From assembly GCA_037127915.1 (NCBI GenBank), contig JBAXXL010000002.1, forward strand, positions 98,253-162,252: a stretch of DNA of 64,000 nucleotides. The letters are read 5' to 3'. Position 1 is the stretch's first letter. Every line of letters begins with the position of its first letter. A program made the position numbers and the translations under genes. A model generated the notes under the pieces. That model was not told the DNA's origin and ran no database searches. It saw nothing but the letters and a program-made list of their open reading frames with translations. This stretch comes from JBAXXL01 sp037127915. Its GTDB lineage: Bacteria; Bacteroidota; Ignavibacteria; Kapaibacteriales; UBA2268. Shown here one piece after another: positions 16,559 to 25,556 of the stretch.

Positions 16559-18760
16559 ATGAAAAAAGTTATTCTATTTGTATTAATCTTTGTATTAGCT
16601 AACCAATTTGCATTTTCCTGGGTGAAGGGAGGCTTGGGTAGTGATTATATGATCTTCAATCCGGGAAATGACAAAGATTTAGTTATTTCTGCTGTCATTG
16701 ATGGTCAAGCATCTATTTTCTATTTAGATTTAGTGAATTCGAAGACGACTAAGATAACGAGCATATACGAACACGTTGCGGCGATTTCGGAAAAAAATTC
16801 GATGCTCATTACCAGAGGCATGGGTTTTAAACTTTATAATTACAAAACCGGTGAAAATATTCTGACCATCAACGAAGCAGGTGAGGATGCCGATCCAACC
16901 AGTTCGACATTTCTGTTTTGTATAGACAGCACCGGTAAGTATTTCTACTCTTGGAATAGGGCAAATCTTACATTAAGAACATACGATATTTACGAAAAGA
17001 AATTAATTGATACTTATGCTTTTAATTTCAATCCGGTAAATATATTTCAATCTGTACTTTTACCGGGAAAGAACTCGTTATGTATGATAAATAATAACGG
17101 AGTGGCGCAATTTTACTCTTTGTCGGGTAATCATTATTCCAATTTGCCTAGCATGAACTTGTCTGCAAGCGGTAAAGCAGTAACTGTATTTGAGAATGAC
17201 AATTATTTTACGTACGCTACTGGTGCAAATACAATTTGTATCCAAAAAATTGATCCAAATGTAGAGTCTGAAATCTTAACTTTAGACAATAAATGCGATG
17301 AATATTCTTTTACTAACGGCATGAAATACTGCTATTATAACTATGATTATAGTTGCGCTGTTTATGATGTCGAGAAAAAGCAAGACCGGCCTATTCAAAA
17401 TTTCCCTTATGGTGCGATTCAAATATTTTTCAGGGATTCTACTTTAAGCAAATCATTGATTGGCTATACAGTATCGTATCCAATGTCTTCGTTTTTGACC
17501 ACGAAAGCTGAAGTTAATATATTGTTTTTATATGACGTAGAAAATCAAAAAGTAAGAAGTTCTGTTCCTCCTGCATTTGCAGGATCTGTTAATAATATGA
17601 TTATTAATCCAGACGGAAGTTTGGTGTATGCAAATTCAGGTGGTGGTGGATCGGTTTATAACCTATTATTACCATTCGGTGCGTTAGTAAGAAATCAGGA
17701 CAGTACTTGTTTAAGATATTTACATCCAAAGGGCAAATCGTTTACATTTACCAGCGATTCAAAATATATGGTTAGTGCTGACTCAAATTCCATCTATTTC
17801 ACAAATACAAATTCCGATCAAATTGAGAAAACGGTAGTCAATACTAACGTCTCACAACGTAAAGTACTTTTTTCTTCAGATGATACAAAAATGTACAACA
17901 TTTATGCATACGGGATAGATGTTTATGACTACCCTGCGATGAATTTAGTAAAATCAGTACAGTATGAAAATGGAGAAACGCTAAATGTTATTGATGCTAA
18001 AAATTTTAATAATGTTACAACGATTTTGACAGATGATATGATTTGCTGGTATGCTAAAGATGCCGATGCGCTCACATATTCAGCTATTCCAAGAATAAGC
18101 ACAAAATTAAAAGCAATAGAGCTTTCTCCAAAAGGTGATTACGCCTTGCTTTATAGCAGGCATGCTTCGCCAGACTGTAAAGATACATTTTTGGTTATGA
18201 ATGTTTATTCCAAAAAAGTTGAATATAAGTTTACGCATCAAGGTTTTTCCTACCCGTTTGAAATTCATTTCTTCGGCTCTCATAAACGCCTGACATTCAG
18301 TTATTATGATCCTGATAGTCCAACATTTCCTGATTTTTTGAATGGTATTAATCTTGAAACTGGAGTTGAAAAGGAGCTTATCGGCATGCACAGAGCATTT
18401 ATGCACCCAACAGAAAATGGGTATTTTTCTGCGCAGGAACCATATTACTATTATACCGGTTTACCAAGCGAACTGATTGTTGGGGTGAATGATAATCAAG
18501 CGAAGGAGTCATCATTCGAAATTTCTCCTAATCCTGCGGGCGATTTTATAACAATAGATTTGGGAGCCATCAACCCCATGCTTAAGCATGGGGTTGATGA
18601 ATACCACGCAATCCAAATCTACAACACACTCGGCGAAATTGTAATATCTGAATCAATTCATCAGATGACTGCCAGTCATCGGATGAATATAGAGAGTTTG
18701 CCAAAAGGAATGTATTTTGTGAGGGTAGGTAGTGAAATAGGAAAGTTTGTAAAGTTGTAA
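16559..18760 (+). CDS. T9SS-exported beta-propeller-like protein, paralogue 2
   Basis: 733 residues from the ATG at 16559. That start is preferred over an in-frame ATG 18 bp upstream because it follows GAGG at 5-nt spacing and aligns with the signal peptide of paralogue 1 (MKKVILFVLIFVLANQFAFS). The propeller body and CTD (ISPNPAGDFIT) match paralogue 1 almost segment by segment. The CTD carries a family A element at site 1 (INPMLKHGVD) and a family B element at site 2 (encoding IHQMTASHRMN), so the two paralogues differ in the element at site 2. Function is unknown; it is likely surface displayed. Tandem duplication is evident, including the downstream flank. Confidence 0.85.
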   Translation: MKKVILFVLIFVLANQFAFSWVKGGLGSDYMIFNPGNDKDLVISAVIDGQASIFYLDLVNSKTTKITSIYEHVAAISEKNSMLITRGMGFKLYNYKTGENILTINEAGEDADPTSSTFLFCIDSTGKYFYSWNRANLTLRTYDIYEKKLIDTYAFNFNPVNIFQSVLLPGKNSLCMINNNGVAQFYSLSGNHYSNLPSMNLSASGKAVTVFENDNYFTYATGANTICIQKIDPNVESEILTLDNKCDEYSFTNGMKYCYYNYDYSCAVYDVEKKQDRPIQNFPYGAIQIFFRDSTLSKSLIGYTVSYPMSSFLTTKAEVNILFLYDVENQKVRSSVPPAFAGSVNNMIINPDGSLVYANSGGGGSVYNLLLPFGALVRNQDSTCLRYLHPKGKSFTFTSDSKYMVSADSNSIYFTNTNSDQIEKTVVNTNVSQRKVLFSSDDTKMYNIYAYGIDVYDYPAMNLVKSVQYENGETLNVIDAKNFNNVTTILTDDMICWYAKDADALTYSAIPRISTKLKAIELSPKGDYALLYSRHASPDCKDTFLVMNVYSKKVEYKFTHQGFSYPFEIHFFGSHKRLTFSYYDPDSPTFPDFLNGINLETGVEKELIGMHRAFMHPTENGYFSAQEPYYYYTGLPSELIVGVNDNQAKESSFEISPNPAGDFITIDLGAINPMLKHGVDEYHAIQIYNTLGEIVISESIHQMTASHRMNIESLPKGMYFVRVGSEIGKFVKL
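18569..18598 (+). repeat. Family A palindromic element inside CTD (site 1)
   Basis: A perfect 15+15 palindrome with arm ATCAACCCCATGCTT. It is identical over all 30 bases to the intergenic copy at 35440-35469 and encodes INPMLKHGVD in frame. Confidence 0.9.
18656..18688 (+). repeat. Family B palindromic element inside CTD (site 2)
   Basis: Arms ATTCATCAGATGACT and AGTCATCGGATGAAT with a GCC loop, one arm mismatch, 33 bp, in frame (eleven codons). Confidence 0.88.
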
Positions 18761-19073
18761 GTAATTGATATTCTTGATAGTCCTCCCCTTGGGGAGGATT
18801 TAGGTGGGGTCGTATGGCTTAAAATAATATAACAGCATCTAAAAACAAGAACCCATCCCAACCTTCCCAAAGGGAAGGAGAAAGAAAGAGCAAAACGGAC
18901 TCCACCTTATACAAAAGTGGAGTCCGTTTAGGATGAGTCCAAAGGAACTCTCGACTCGAGTAAAACCTATCAAAAATCGTTGATTTTTAAACAAAACAAA
19001 ACACCAATATTTTCGTATATATCATAATGAAAATTTTATTATTATATATGAATAATTTTGGTGGAGACGCTTT
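18761..19073. other. Gap with second copy of the propeller 3' flank composite
   Basis: A CCTCCCCTTGGGGAGG repeat followed by TAGGTGGGGTC, a CCCATCCCAACCTTCCC segment, GGAGAAAGAAAGAGCAAAA, a terminator (18893-18929) and a decayed CGAGTC palindrome occur in the same order as after paralogue 1. The remaining ~100 bp is AT-rich upstream sequence of the next gene, ending in a GGTGGAG ribosome-binding site. Confidence 0.7.
18893..18929 (+). terminator. Rho-independent terminator
   Basis: Thirteen-base arms AAACGGACTCCAC and GTGGAGTCCGTTT. It replaces, at the equivalent position, the AAAATGGACTCAGATCA stem that follows paralogue 1. Confidence 0.8.
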
Positions 19074-20144
19074 ATGAAAACGTTATTGTCGCTTATCGCT
19101 GTTTTGTTATTAGCATTTAACCTTCGAGCAGAAGATATAAAACTTACTTCGAGAACTGATAAGGAAGTCAAAGTAAAAGTTACATTGAACAAAGATATTG
19201 ATTATTTGCTTTTATTAAGGCAATCCAAGCAAAAACTTGCTGAACTTGCGGACACTATGCAGTATTTACCTAAGTCCGATAATATGCCCGCTAATTCTAC
19301 TTCCGTAATAAATGAAGATATAAATGTAGTCTATTACGGAAGATCGAAGGATGAAGTGCCAATAACCGGTTTCAAACCCGATAATTCCTATATCATTGAT
19401 TTATATACTATAAACAAAACCAAAGAAAAGAACAAAGAGAAATATTTGTATTCCCATATATTATCTTCGGATACAATAGTAACATTGGCTTTGGAACCTA
19501 CATTAACCACTTCAAAAGTTATGTTTACAAGCGTTACCGATACCAGTATGATGGTGATTTTTAAAAAAGGTAATGGAGAAAACCGGATACTGTTAATGAA
19601 AAAAGGACATGCGCCGAAAGTTCCTGCAGATGGAACTATCATACAAAAAGATCTAGGTGGAAATAAGTGGCAGAACTTGGGTGATAGTACGTTTGTTGCT
19701 TATAACAGTTTGGGTACAAAATCCTCGCAATGCGATCTTTATGGATTGGCTAAGGGAACGGATTACTATTTCTACGTAATAGAATATAACGGAAGCGGAA
19801 AATCGGCAAATTTCTTTAATCGCAATGGTATAATGAATCCCAAAGACCAATCAACTCTGATATTACCTCCGATAGTGCATACTCCAGAAGATGTAACTTC
19901 AAAAGGGTTTAAATTGAGCTGGGATCCTATACCCGATGTTTTAGCATATATGTACGAAGTAGCTACAGACCCGGAATTTAAAGATATACTTAATGACTAC
20001 GACCAACATGATGTGGGAACTGAAACATCGGAATATGTCGATTTATCAAAAGAACAAGGAAGTGAATTCTATGTACGTGTTAGAGTTTATATGAAAACCA
20101 CAAAATCAAATTGGACAGAAACTATAAAAGTAAAAATTAGATAA
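19074..20144 (+). CDS. Exported protein with C-terminal fibronectin III domain
   Basis: 356 residues with signal peptide MKTLLSLIAVLLLAFNLRAE. The middle region (~150-255) resembles a divergent fibronectin-like fold with TDYYFYVIEYNGSGKSANF. A second one (~262-356) has the SKGFKLSWDPIPDVLAYMYE pattern of fibronectin III. There is no lipobox and no T9SS CTD, so it is probably periplasmic or secreted by another route. Its stop lies 11 bp before the S41 protease, so the two are likely co-transcribed with the alcohol dehydrogenase. Function is unknown. Confidence 0.75.
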   Translation: MKTLLSLIAVLLLAFNLRAEDIKLTSRTDKEVKVKVTLNKDIDYLLLLRQSKQKLAELADTMQYLPKSDNMPANSTSVINEDINVVYYGRSKDEVPITGFKPDNSYIIDLYTINKTKEKNKEKYLYSHILSSDTIVTLALEPTLTTSKVMFTSVTDTSMMVIFKKGNGENRILLMKKGHAPKVPADGTIIQKDLGGNKWQNLGDSTFVAYNSLGTKSSQCDLYGLAKGTDYYFYVIEYNGSGKSANFFNRNGIMNPKDQSTLILPPIVHTPEDVTSKGFKLSWDPIPDVLAYMYEVATDPEFKDILNDYDQHDVGTETSEYVDLSKEQGSEFYVRVRVYMKTTKSNWTETIKVKIR

Positions 20145-20155
20145 GAGGTTTAGTT

Positions 20156-21757
20156 TTGAAGCAAATATTTGCAATTATTTTGCTTGTAATATTAATGTTT
20201 TCCGAGAGCATCGCTCAACCTGCCGGCGAAGATCCATTAACATTTCAAGCGAAAAAGTTCCGCTATATTTTAGAAAACGCAGTTAAATATCATGCTGACT
20301 CCGTCGATATAGAAAAAGTATCGAATGCCGCATTTTCGGCTATGCTGAAAGCTATGGACAAGCAATCCACATATTTCTCGGTTGCTGATAATATTAAGCG
20401 AAAAGAAAACACTGATGGCAAAAGTGTAGCAATTGGAATAGATTTTTATGTCATTCGCGATACCCTTCTAATTACAGAAATCGAGGATGAATCACCAGCA
20501 AAAAAAGCCGGAATCTTAAGCGGTGACCGGATATTATTCATTGACGGAAAAAAGTTTTTGGGTAAAACCCGAGACGAGGGTATGACAGCATTACGCGGTG
20601 ATACCGGGACAAAAGTCAGTTTAATTGTCAAAAGAGAAGGCGGTAATTCTCTATTGGAGTTTGAAGTCCAACGCAAAGTATTACCTCTTATAGGTATATC
20701 GGATGCTTTTTTATTACCCAAATCCAAGGTAGCCTATATCAAACTAACCCGCTTTTCCGAAAATTCTTATGCGGAAATGGAAAAATCAGCAAAACAATTA
20801 GGACAAATTGAAGCATTAATTTTCGATTTACGAGATAATGCTGGTGGGTACATTAAATCTGTCCAAGATATAGCTGGAATGTTTTTCGGTGATTCGGTTC
20901 TTCTGACAAAAACTATTTCACGTGATTCGAATTTTACTTTTATCAAATATACAATACCCCATAGTCAATTTAAAGATGTACCTGTTGTTGTGTTAATGAA
21001 TAGTAATTCTGCTTCGGGTAGTGAAATGTTAGCCGGAGCAATTCAGGACTATGACCGTGGATTGATAATAGGTGATATTTCCTACGGAAAAGGTTCAGTA
21101 CAAAAAACTTTTGAAATGGTAGATTCAAGTGCATTCAAAATTACTGTAGCCGATTATTGCACACCTTTAGGACGTCCAATCGAAAATGAACGATTCGATA
21201 AAAAAACAGAAATCGACGAAGCTATGAAAGTATCAATGAGTAAAGATAGTTACGACAACATACAGAAAACTCTTGCTAAATATAATTTTGGAAAGAAGAT
21301 GGATGTTTACAAAACTAAGGGCGGTAGAAATATAATCGGTGGTGGTGCAATTTTCCCAGATTATTTTACGAAGCAAGATACATTAACCGATTTGACGAAA
21401 TTTCTGAAGGCGCGCGGAATATTTTTGGAATATGCTTTTAATTATAAAAGGCAAAACGAAAAGAAAATCTTGGATGAATACGGCGACGACTACGATAGAT
21501 TCTTAAAAGATTATAAATTAACCGACGAGATGGTTAAAGATTTCTATACTCTTGCCGTCGCCAGAAATATATGGAATAATGATATGTTTATCAAGGACAA
21601 ACCATATATTTTGAACTATATGAAGGCGATGATAGCTTATACGTTCTGGGGAACCAAAGCGTATAATAAAATTTTATTAAATTACGATCCGTTAATGGCG
21701 CAAGCAATAAAATCATTATCGGAAGCAAAAACAATGTTACAAAAATTGGAGAAATAA
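20156..21757 (+). CDS. S41-family C-terminal processing peptidase (CtpA-like)
   Basis: 533 residues starting at TTG, supported by AGAGG at 7-nt spacing and the signal peptide that follows (KQIFAIILLVILMFSESIAQ). A PDZ domain (~90-165, SPAKKAGILSGDRILFIDGK) precedes the S41 protease core with Ser287 in SASGSE and Lys312 in YGKGSVQ. The 25-residue spacing equals that of the known Ser/Lys dyad of Prc and the D1 processing protease. It cleaves C-terminal tails of periplasmic or exported proteins. The C-terminal ~130 residues are a helical extension. It sits in a three-gene run with the fibronectin protein upstream and the dehydrogenase immediately downstream. Confidence 0.88.
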   Translation: MKQIFAIILLVILMFSESIAQPAGEDPLTFQAKKFRYILENAVKYHADSVDIEKVSNAAFSAMLKAMDKQSTYFSVADNIKRKENTDGKSVAIGIDFYVIRDTLLITEIEDESPAKKAGILSGDRILFIDGKKFLGKTRDEGMTALRGDTGTKVSLIVKREGGNSLLEFEVQRKVLPLIGISDAFLLPKSKVAYIKLTRFSENSYAEMEKSAKQLGQIEALIFDLRDNAGGYIKSVQDIAGMFFGDSVLLTKTISRDSNFTFIKYTIPHSQFKDVPVVVLMNSNSASGSEMLAGAIQDYDRGLIIGDISYGKGSVQKTFEMVDSSAFKITVADYCTPLGRPIENERFDKKTEIDEAMKVSMSKDSYDNIQKTLAKYNFGKKMDVYKTKGGRNIIGGGAIFPDYFTKQDTLTDLTKFLKARGIFLEYAFNYKRQNEKKILDEYGDDYDRFLKDYKLTDEMVKDFYTLAVARNIWNNDMFIKDKPYILNYMKAMIAYTFWGTKAYNKILLNYDPLMAQAIKSLSEAKTMLQKLEK

Positions 21758-22906
21758 ATGGAATTTACATTAAATATTCCTGTAAAGTATATTTTCGGAA
21801 AAAATACAATCGAACGCATTGGGGCGGAAATAGCCGCGGAAAATGTAAAAAAAGTACTGCTTTTAGCTGGCGGCGGCTCGATAAAAAAGAACGGTGTATA
21901 TGATCAAGTTGTTAATTCATTAAAACAAAACGGCATCGAGTGGATAGAGCTATGGGATGTTCAACCGAATCCTGTTTTATCACACGCGCGTAAAGCAATT
22001 GAAATTGTAAAAAGAGATGGATTAGAAGCAATTTTAGCTGTAGGCGGTGGAAGCGTAATTGATGAAGCTAAAGCAATAGCCGGTGGATTTTATTTGGGCG
22101 ATGTATGGGAGGCCTTCAGCGGAAAAGCACGGATTAAAAAGGCATTACCAATATTTACCGTATTGACGCTTTCAGCATCGGCATCGGAAATTAATACAAA
22201 TGCAGTATTGCTGAACGAAGAAACTAATCAAAAATGGGCTACAGGGGCACCGTCACTTTTTCCAAAAGTTTCAATTGTTGACCCAACTGTACAGTATTCA
22301 TTACCTTGGAACCAAACAGTAAACGGATTTATTGATTCGATGTCGCATATTACAGAAGTTTATTTTACAGATGATATAGAAATTTCATTGGAATTGTACG
22401 AAGGTATAATGAGAACGCTCATTAGCTCGATAAAAAAATTAAAACTTAATGAACAAGATTATTTACCGCGCGCTAATTTAGTATATTCTTCTTCAATGGC
22501 ATTGAGTGCTTTTCCGCGTTGCGGATGCGGCGGCGATTGGTCTCAGCATGGTATCGAACACGGTATAAGCGGAATGTTCCCTAAAATCGCGCATGCCGCC
22601 GGGCTTTCTGCACTTTATCCTGCATGGTTAGAATTTATGTATCCTTATAACAAAAGTATTTTTGATCGCTGGGCGGTAAAAGTTTTCGGTGTAGAAACAT
22701 TTGATGAAGCATTGAAAGCATTTTTGAAACTGCTCGTCGAACTTGATTCACCATATTCAATCAAGCAATTAGGAATTAAGGAAGAAGATATAGAACCAAT
22801 GACGGATTTGATTTTGCAAGGCGGTCAACCGGGCAAATTAAAATCATTAGACAAAGCGGATATAATGACAATTCTAAGAAATTCATATAATTACAAAATT
22901 AATTGA
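21758..22906 (+). CDS. Iron-containing alcohol dehydrogenase (BdhA/YqhD-like)
   Basis: 382 residues, full length for the family. The NAD(P) site is GGGSVIDEAKAIAGGF. Metal ligands are expected in GFIDSMSHITEVYF (Asp, His) and in WSQHGIEHGISGMF / IAHAAGLSALYPAW (His residues). The sequence resembles the butanol dehydrogenase/YqhD subfamily, which reduces aldehydes with NADPH. Its ATG follows directly on the stop codon of the protease gene, with no intervening base, so it is probably translationally coupled. The physiological aldehyde is unknown. Confidence 0.88.
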   Translation: MEFTLNIPVKYIFGKNTIERIGAEIAAENVKKVLLLAGGGSIKKNGVYDQVVNSLKQNGIEWIELWDVQPNPVLSHARKAIEIVKRDGLEAILAVGGGSVIDEAKAIAGGFYLGDVWEAFSGKARIKKALPIFTVLTLSASASEINTNAVLLNEETNQKWATGAPSLFPKVSIVDPTVQYSLPWNQTVNGFIDSMSHITEVYFTDDIEISLELYEGIMRTLISSIKKLKLNEQDYLPRANLVYSSSMALSAFPRCGCGGDWSQHGIEHGISGMFPKIAHAAGLSALYPAWLEFMYPYNKSIFDRWAVKVFGVETFDEALKAFLKLLVELDSPYSIKQLGIKEEDIEPMTDLILQGGQPGKLKSLDKADIMTILRNSYNYKIN

Positions 22907-23001
22907 AAATTGAAACCCCCTAACCCCCTTTGAAAAAGGGGGAATAGCCGCGTTGTCATTCTGAACGAAGTGAAGAATCCATCTTGCAACAATTTTGAAT
23001 T

Positions 23002-23025
23002 GTAGGGATAGGTCGTGACCTGTCC
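23002..23025 (+). repeat. REP-like palindrome GTAGGGATAGGTCGTGACC
   Basis: A GTAG head followed by GGATAGGTC / GACCTGTCC arms. A related core (GGACAGGTCGCGACC) without the head is at 55194-55208. Confidence 0.65.
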
Positions 23026-23098
23026 GTCTCCCTAATTCGTAATTTGAAATTCGTAATTGATTGGTCATTTTGAACGAAGTGAAGAATCAATCTTCATT

Positions 23099-23142
23099 GT
23101 CTGAATCAGGATTTACAGGATTTTAGGATTAACAGGATAAAA
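23099..23142 (+). repeat. ATCAGGATTTACAGGAT dispersed repeat
   Basis: Short internal direct repeats of AGGATT. Related copies are at 54052-54091 and, more diverged, 55015-55052. Confidence 0.65.
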
Positions 23143-23144
23143 AA

Positions 23145-23176
23145 AATCGCGTCAAGAAAAAAATCTTGACGCGATT
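23145..23176 (-). terminator. Rho-independent terminator of the beta-helix lipoprotein gene
   Basis: Thirteen-base perfect arms (AATCGCGTCAAGA / TCTTGACGCGATT) with an A6 loop. On the minus strand the stem is followed by a T-run, fitting the leftward gene that ends at 23234. Confidence 0.82.
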
Positions 23177-23188
23177 GAAATATATAAA

Positions 23189-23221
23189 ACTCAACCGATA
23201 ACTGCCAGTCATCGGATGAGT
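23189..23221. repeat. Family B palindromic element, intergenic
   Basis: 33 bp, right arm AGTCATCGGATGAGT intact, left arm decayed (ACTCAACCGATAACT). Confidence 0.7.
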
Positions 23222-23233
23222 AAAAAAATAAAC

Positions 23234-24685
23234 TTATGGAAGTGTTTCAGTTACCGTTCCGTCATCATAATAATAAACGTTTCCATTGGCATTATTGGTG
23301 AATGTAACACCGTTATGAGTAATCGTAGATCCGCTGTTGTAATTTACTCCCCAATTAGCACTGTTTTTAATGCTTACATTATTCAAATCAACTTTGCCGT
23401 TCCATAAAATTAAATTTGATGTTTCTGATTGACCGGCATTTTCTATAATACAGTTAGCAAAGCTGTTATTCTGCTGTGAGTAAATTTCAATTCCGTGCCA
23501 TTGACCGGGATATTTATCCTCAGTGGTAAAAATAATTGGTTTAGCTGATGTACCATTAGCAACAATACGCGAAGCTTCGTCTACTCTAAAAATACCGTCA
23601 TATTTGGATATTATCTCAACACCCGCTTCAATTGTTACAGCTGAAGCTACAACATAAATACCTTTAACGAGATAAGAAACGCCTAAGTCTCGAATAGTTA
23701 GATCACTTTCTATATTTGAAAAACTTTCAATTTCGATATATTTTTTAATATTGTCATTAAAAGTAGAATTTTGTGTCAGAGGCGATGCTTGAACAAAATT
23801 CGAACAATAGATTGGGGCATTATTGCATCCGGAAATCACATTGTAATCATATTTTTTCAATTTAGTATTATCTTCAAGCCAAATACCATATTGTCCTGAA
23901 CCGCTTATTGAGCAGTTTTCCATAGTAAGAGAAGCGGAACCGTCTAATTTAACCGCGGCGTCATAATCAGCTTCTAAGCCGGCATTAATGATTTGCAAAT
24001 ATTGCCAAACATTATCTTGTCTATTGGATAACAAGTATATACCTGACCAAGAGGCTTTATTTGGGTTACCGGCGGCGCCTTTGAAAATAACAGGGTTGGC
24101 GGCGGTACCCGCGATTTTAAATCCGGCATCTCCTTCTATTGTAATTCCGGCGCTAGCACTTGTAAATTCAATAGTTACACCTGGTTGAATAGTCAATAGC
24201 GATGAACCCGAAATGTAAATTCTCTCATTGATGATATAGTCAACCCCTTGGCGTACATTAGGTAAATCGGTGTTATCGGAGTATGTACCCGAAAGAACTA
24301 TCGGATTGACACTTGTATTATCTTCTGTTACTGTTACTGTATAAATGGCTGTCGTGCCATCTTTTGCGGTTACTGTGTATTGTACTGGGATGTTGAAATT
24401 TTGTTGAATCCCCGAAGCAGGACTTATTGTAGCTCCTGCAGGAAGAACAATCGTTGGAACCAAATATTGTTTGTTAGTCATTGGCGGTACTTTCAAAGCC
24501 ACCGTTTTGGCTGTGTGGTTTATTGTCCCTACCACCGCTGGAGTGAAGTCAGCGAAAGTAAAGGAGACGATTTTTGTATCGGAATCTCCACTTGGTCCGT
24601 TAGTGTCACCGCATGATGTTAATGCAAATAAAAAACCCAATGCAACGATACATAGCGTACAGTTAATAAATGTTTTTAATTTCAT
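23234..24685 (-). CDS. Lipoprotein with right-handed beta-helix
   Basis: 483 residues. An N-terminal lipobox, ALTSC (Cys25), indicates a lipoprotein. Residues ~35-130 form a DUF5018-like beta-sandwich (VSFTFADFTPAVVGTINHT ... YTVTAKDGTTAIYTVTV) common in Bacteroidota surface lipoproteins. Residues ~150-480 contain parallel beta-helix coils with repeated N/G-rich turns (LTMENCSISGSGQYGIWLED, FANCIIENAGQSE, VDLNNVSIKNSANWGVNY). It is probably anchored in the outer membrane; no catalytic residue pattern of a lyase is evident. Single-gene unit. Confidence 0.8.
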   Translation of the reverse strand: MKLKTFINCTLCIVALGFLFALTSCGDTNGPSGDSDTKIVSFTFADFTPAVVGTINHTAKTVALKVPPMTNKQYLVPTIVLPAGATISPASGIQQNFNIPVQYTVTAKDGTTAIYTVTVTEDNTSVNPIVLSGTYSDNTDLPNVRQGVDYIINERIYISGSSLLTIQPGVTIEFTSASAGITIEGDAGFKIAGTAANPVIFKGAAGNPNKASWSGIYLLSNRQDNVWQYLQIINAGLEADYDAAVKLDGSASLTMENCSISGSGQYGIWLEDNTKLKKYDYNVISGCNNAPIYCSNFVQASPLTQNSTFNDNIKKYIEIESFSNIESDLTIRDLGVSYLVKGIYVVASAVTIEAGVEIISKYDGIFRVDEASRIVANGTSAKPIIFTTEDKYPGQWHGIEIYSQQNNSFANCIIENAGQSETSNLILWNGKVDLNNVSIKNSANWGVNYNSGSTITHNGVTFTNNANGNVYYYDDGTVTETLP

Positions 24686-24828
24686 AGCGCGCTCTCAGAA
24701 TATTTAATAAAAGTTACTAATTTATTTTTCACAAAAATATAAAAAAATATGTTATTATTAGCACCAAGAAAGAAAATTTTTAGTTGAGAATGATAAATTT
24801 AGTTATTAGTTATAAATATAAAAAATCA

Positions 24829-24851
24829 GAGATGGGTTTGCGACCCATCTC
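24829..24851 (-). terminator. Rho-independent terminator of the isochorismatase-like gene
   Basis: Nine-base arms GAGATGGGT / ACCCATCTC. On the minus strand a T-run follows. It lies 24 bp after the stop at 24875. Confidence 0.75.
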
Positions 24852-24874
24852 AATGGTTCAATTAAACGATTTAA

Positions 24875-25420
24875 TTACTTTATTATCTTAGAAATTGCCT
24901 TGAATCTATCGGTTCCGGAAAAGCGTTGCAATTCAAATAGTATTGATTCATAAGTGGTGATTATCGCACCCGAGCGAGCCATTCGTCTGATAGCGTGTTT
25001 TTTATCGTTAGGGTTGCGTGATGAAACGCAATCTTCTATAATTATCGGCTGGTAACCGGCTGATAGCATATCAATCGTAGTTTGCAAAACGCAGACGTGG
25101 GATTCGATACCACAAATGATTACGTTTTTCCTGTTCATTGCTTTAAGTGCGTTTACAAAATTCGGTTCGTCCATACAACTGAAAGCCATCTTTTCGATAG
25201 GGTGATACTTATCGGCTAATAAATTAATTATTGATGGTATTGTTGATCCTATTGCTTTACTATATTGTTCGGTAACTAAAATTGGAAGGTCTAAAACTTT
25301 CATTCCGGAAATCAGTTTTAATAAATTTATTTCCAATTTTTCGTTTTCAAATATTGAAGGAAATAGGCGTGATTGGTTGTCAAGTGACAAGAATGCAGTA
25401 TCTTCTATTAGAATTCTCAT
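24875..25420 (-). CDS. Isochorismatase-family cysteine hydrolase
   Basis: 181 residues from the ATG at 25420. An earlier in-frame start would add a 20-residue hydrophobic leader not found in the family, whereas MRILIEDTAFLSLDNQSRLF is the usual beginning. The catalytic Asp lies in LSLDNQSRL and the nucleophilic Cys in GIESHVCVLQT; the Lys expected between them is in TEQYSKAIG. Proteins of this YcaC-like type hydrolyse small amides or are of undefined substrate. It is divergently oriented to rex, with ~135 bp between starts. Confidence 0.82.
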   Translation of the reverse strand: MRILIEDTAFLSLDNQSRLFPSIFENEKLEINLLKLISGMKVLDLPILVTEQYSKAIGSTIPSIINLLADKYHPIEKMAFSCMDEPNFVNALKAMNRKNVIICGIESHVCVLQTTIDMLSAGYQPIIIEDCVSSRNPNDKKHAIRRMARSGAIITTYESILFELQRFSGTDRFKAISKIIK

Positions 25421-25506
25421 GTTTAATCCAAATTGTAAATAACATAAAAACGAAAATAATATGACAAATATTTTAAACAAAGTTTGGAAAATTAATTCTT
25501 TATTGA

Positions 25507-25514
25507 TATTTTTG
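25507..25514 (+). promoter_or_regulatory. Candidate -7 box of rex
   Basis: TATTTTTG matches TAnnTTTG, 43 bp before the rex ATG. Confidence 0.45.
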
Positions 25515-25556
25515 CTTTTGTGAAAAATATTACAGTAAGAATTTAGTAGTGAGACT

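Larger units (their letters stand above)
22907..23233. other. Gap packed with six dispersed repeats
   Basis: In order: CCCCCTAACCCCCTTT with GAAAAAGGGGG; variable-core repeats at 22955-22985 and 23064-23094; a GTAGGGATAGGTCGTGACC palindrome (23002-23025); an ATCAGGATTTACAGGATT repeat (~23099-23142); a terminator (23145); and a family B element (23189). No gene is seen. Confidence 0.75.

Noticed and set aside
19053..19060. TAATTTTG as -7 box of the fibronectin gene
   Set aside because: It lies 13 bp before the ATG and would leave the ribosome site largely outside the transcript.
24686..24874. Promoter or small RNA in the gap before the isochorismatase-like gene end
   Set aside because: Apart from the terminator stem, only AT-rich sequence and TAGTTATTAGTTATAA-type repeats are seen.
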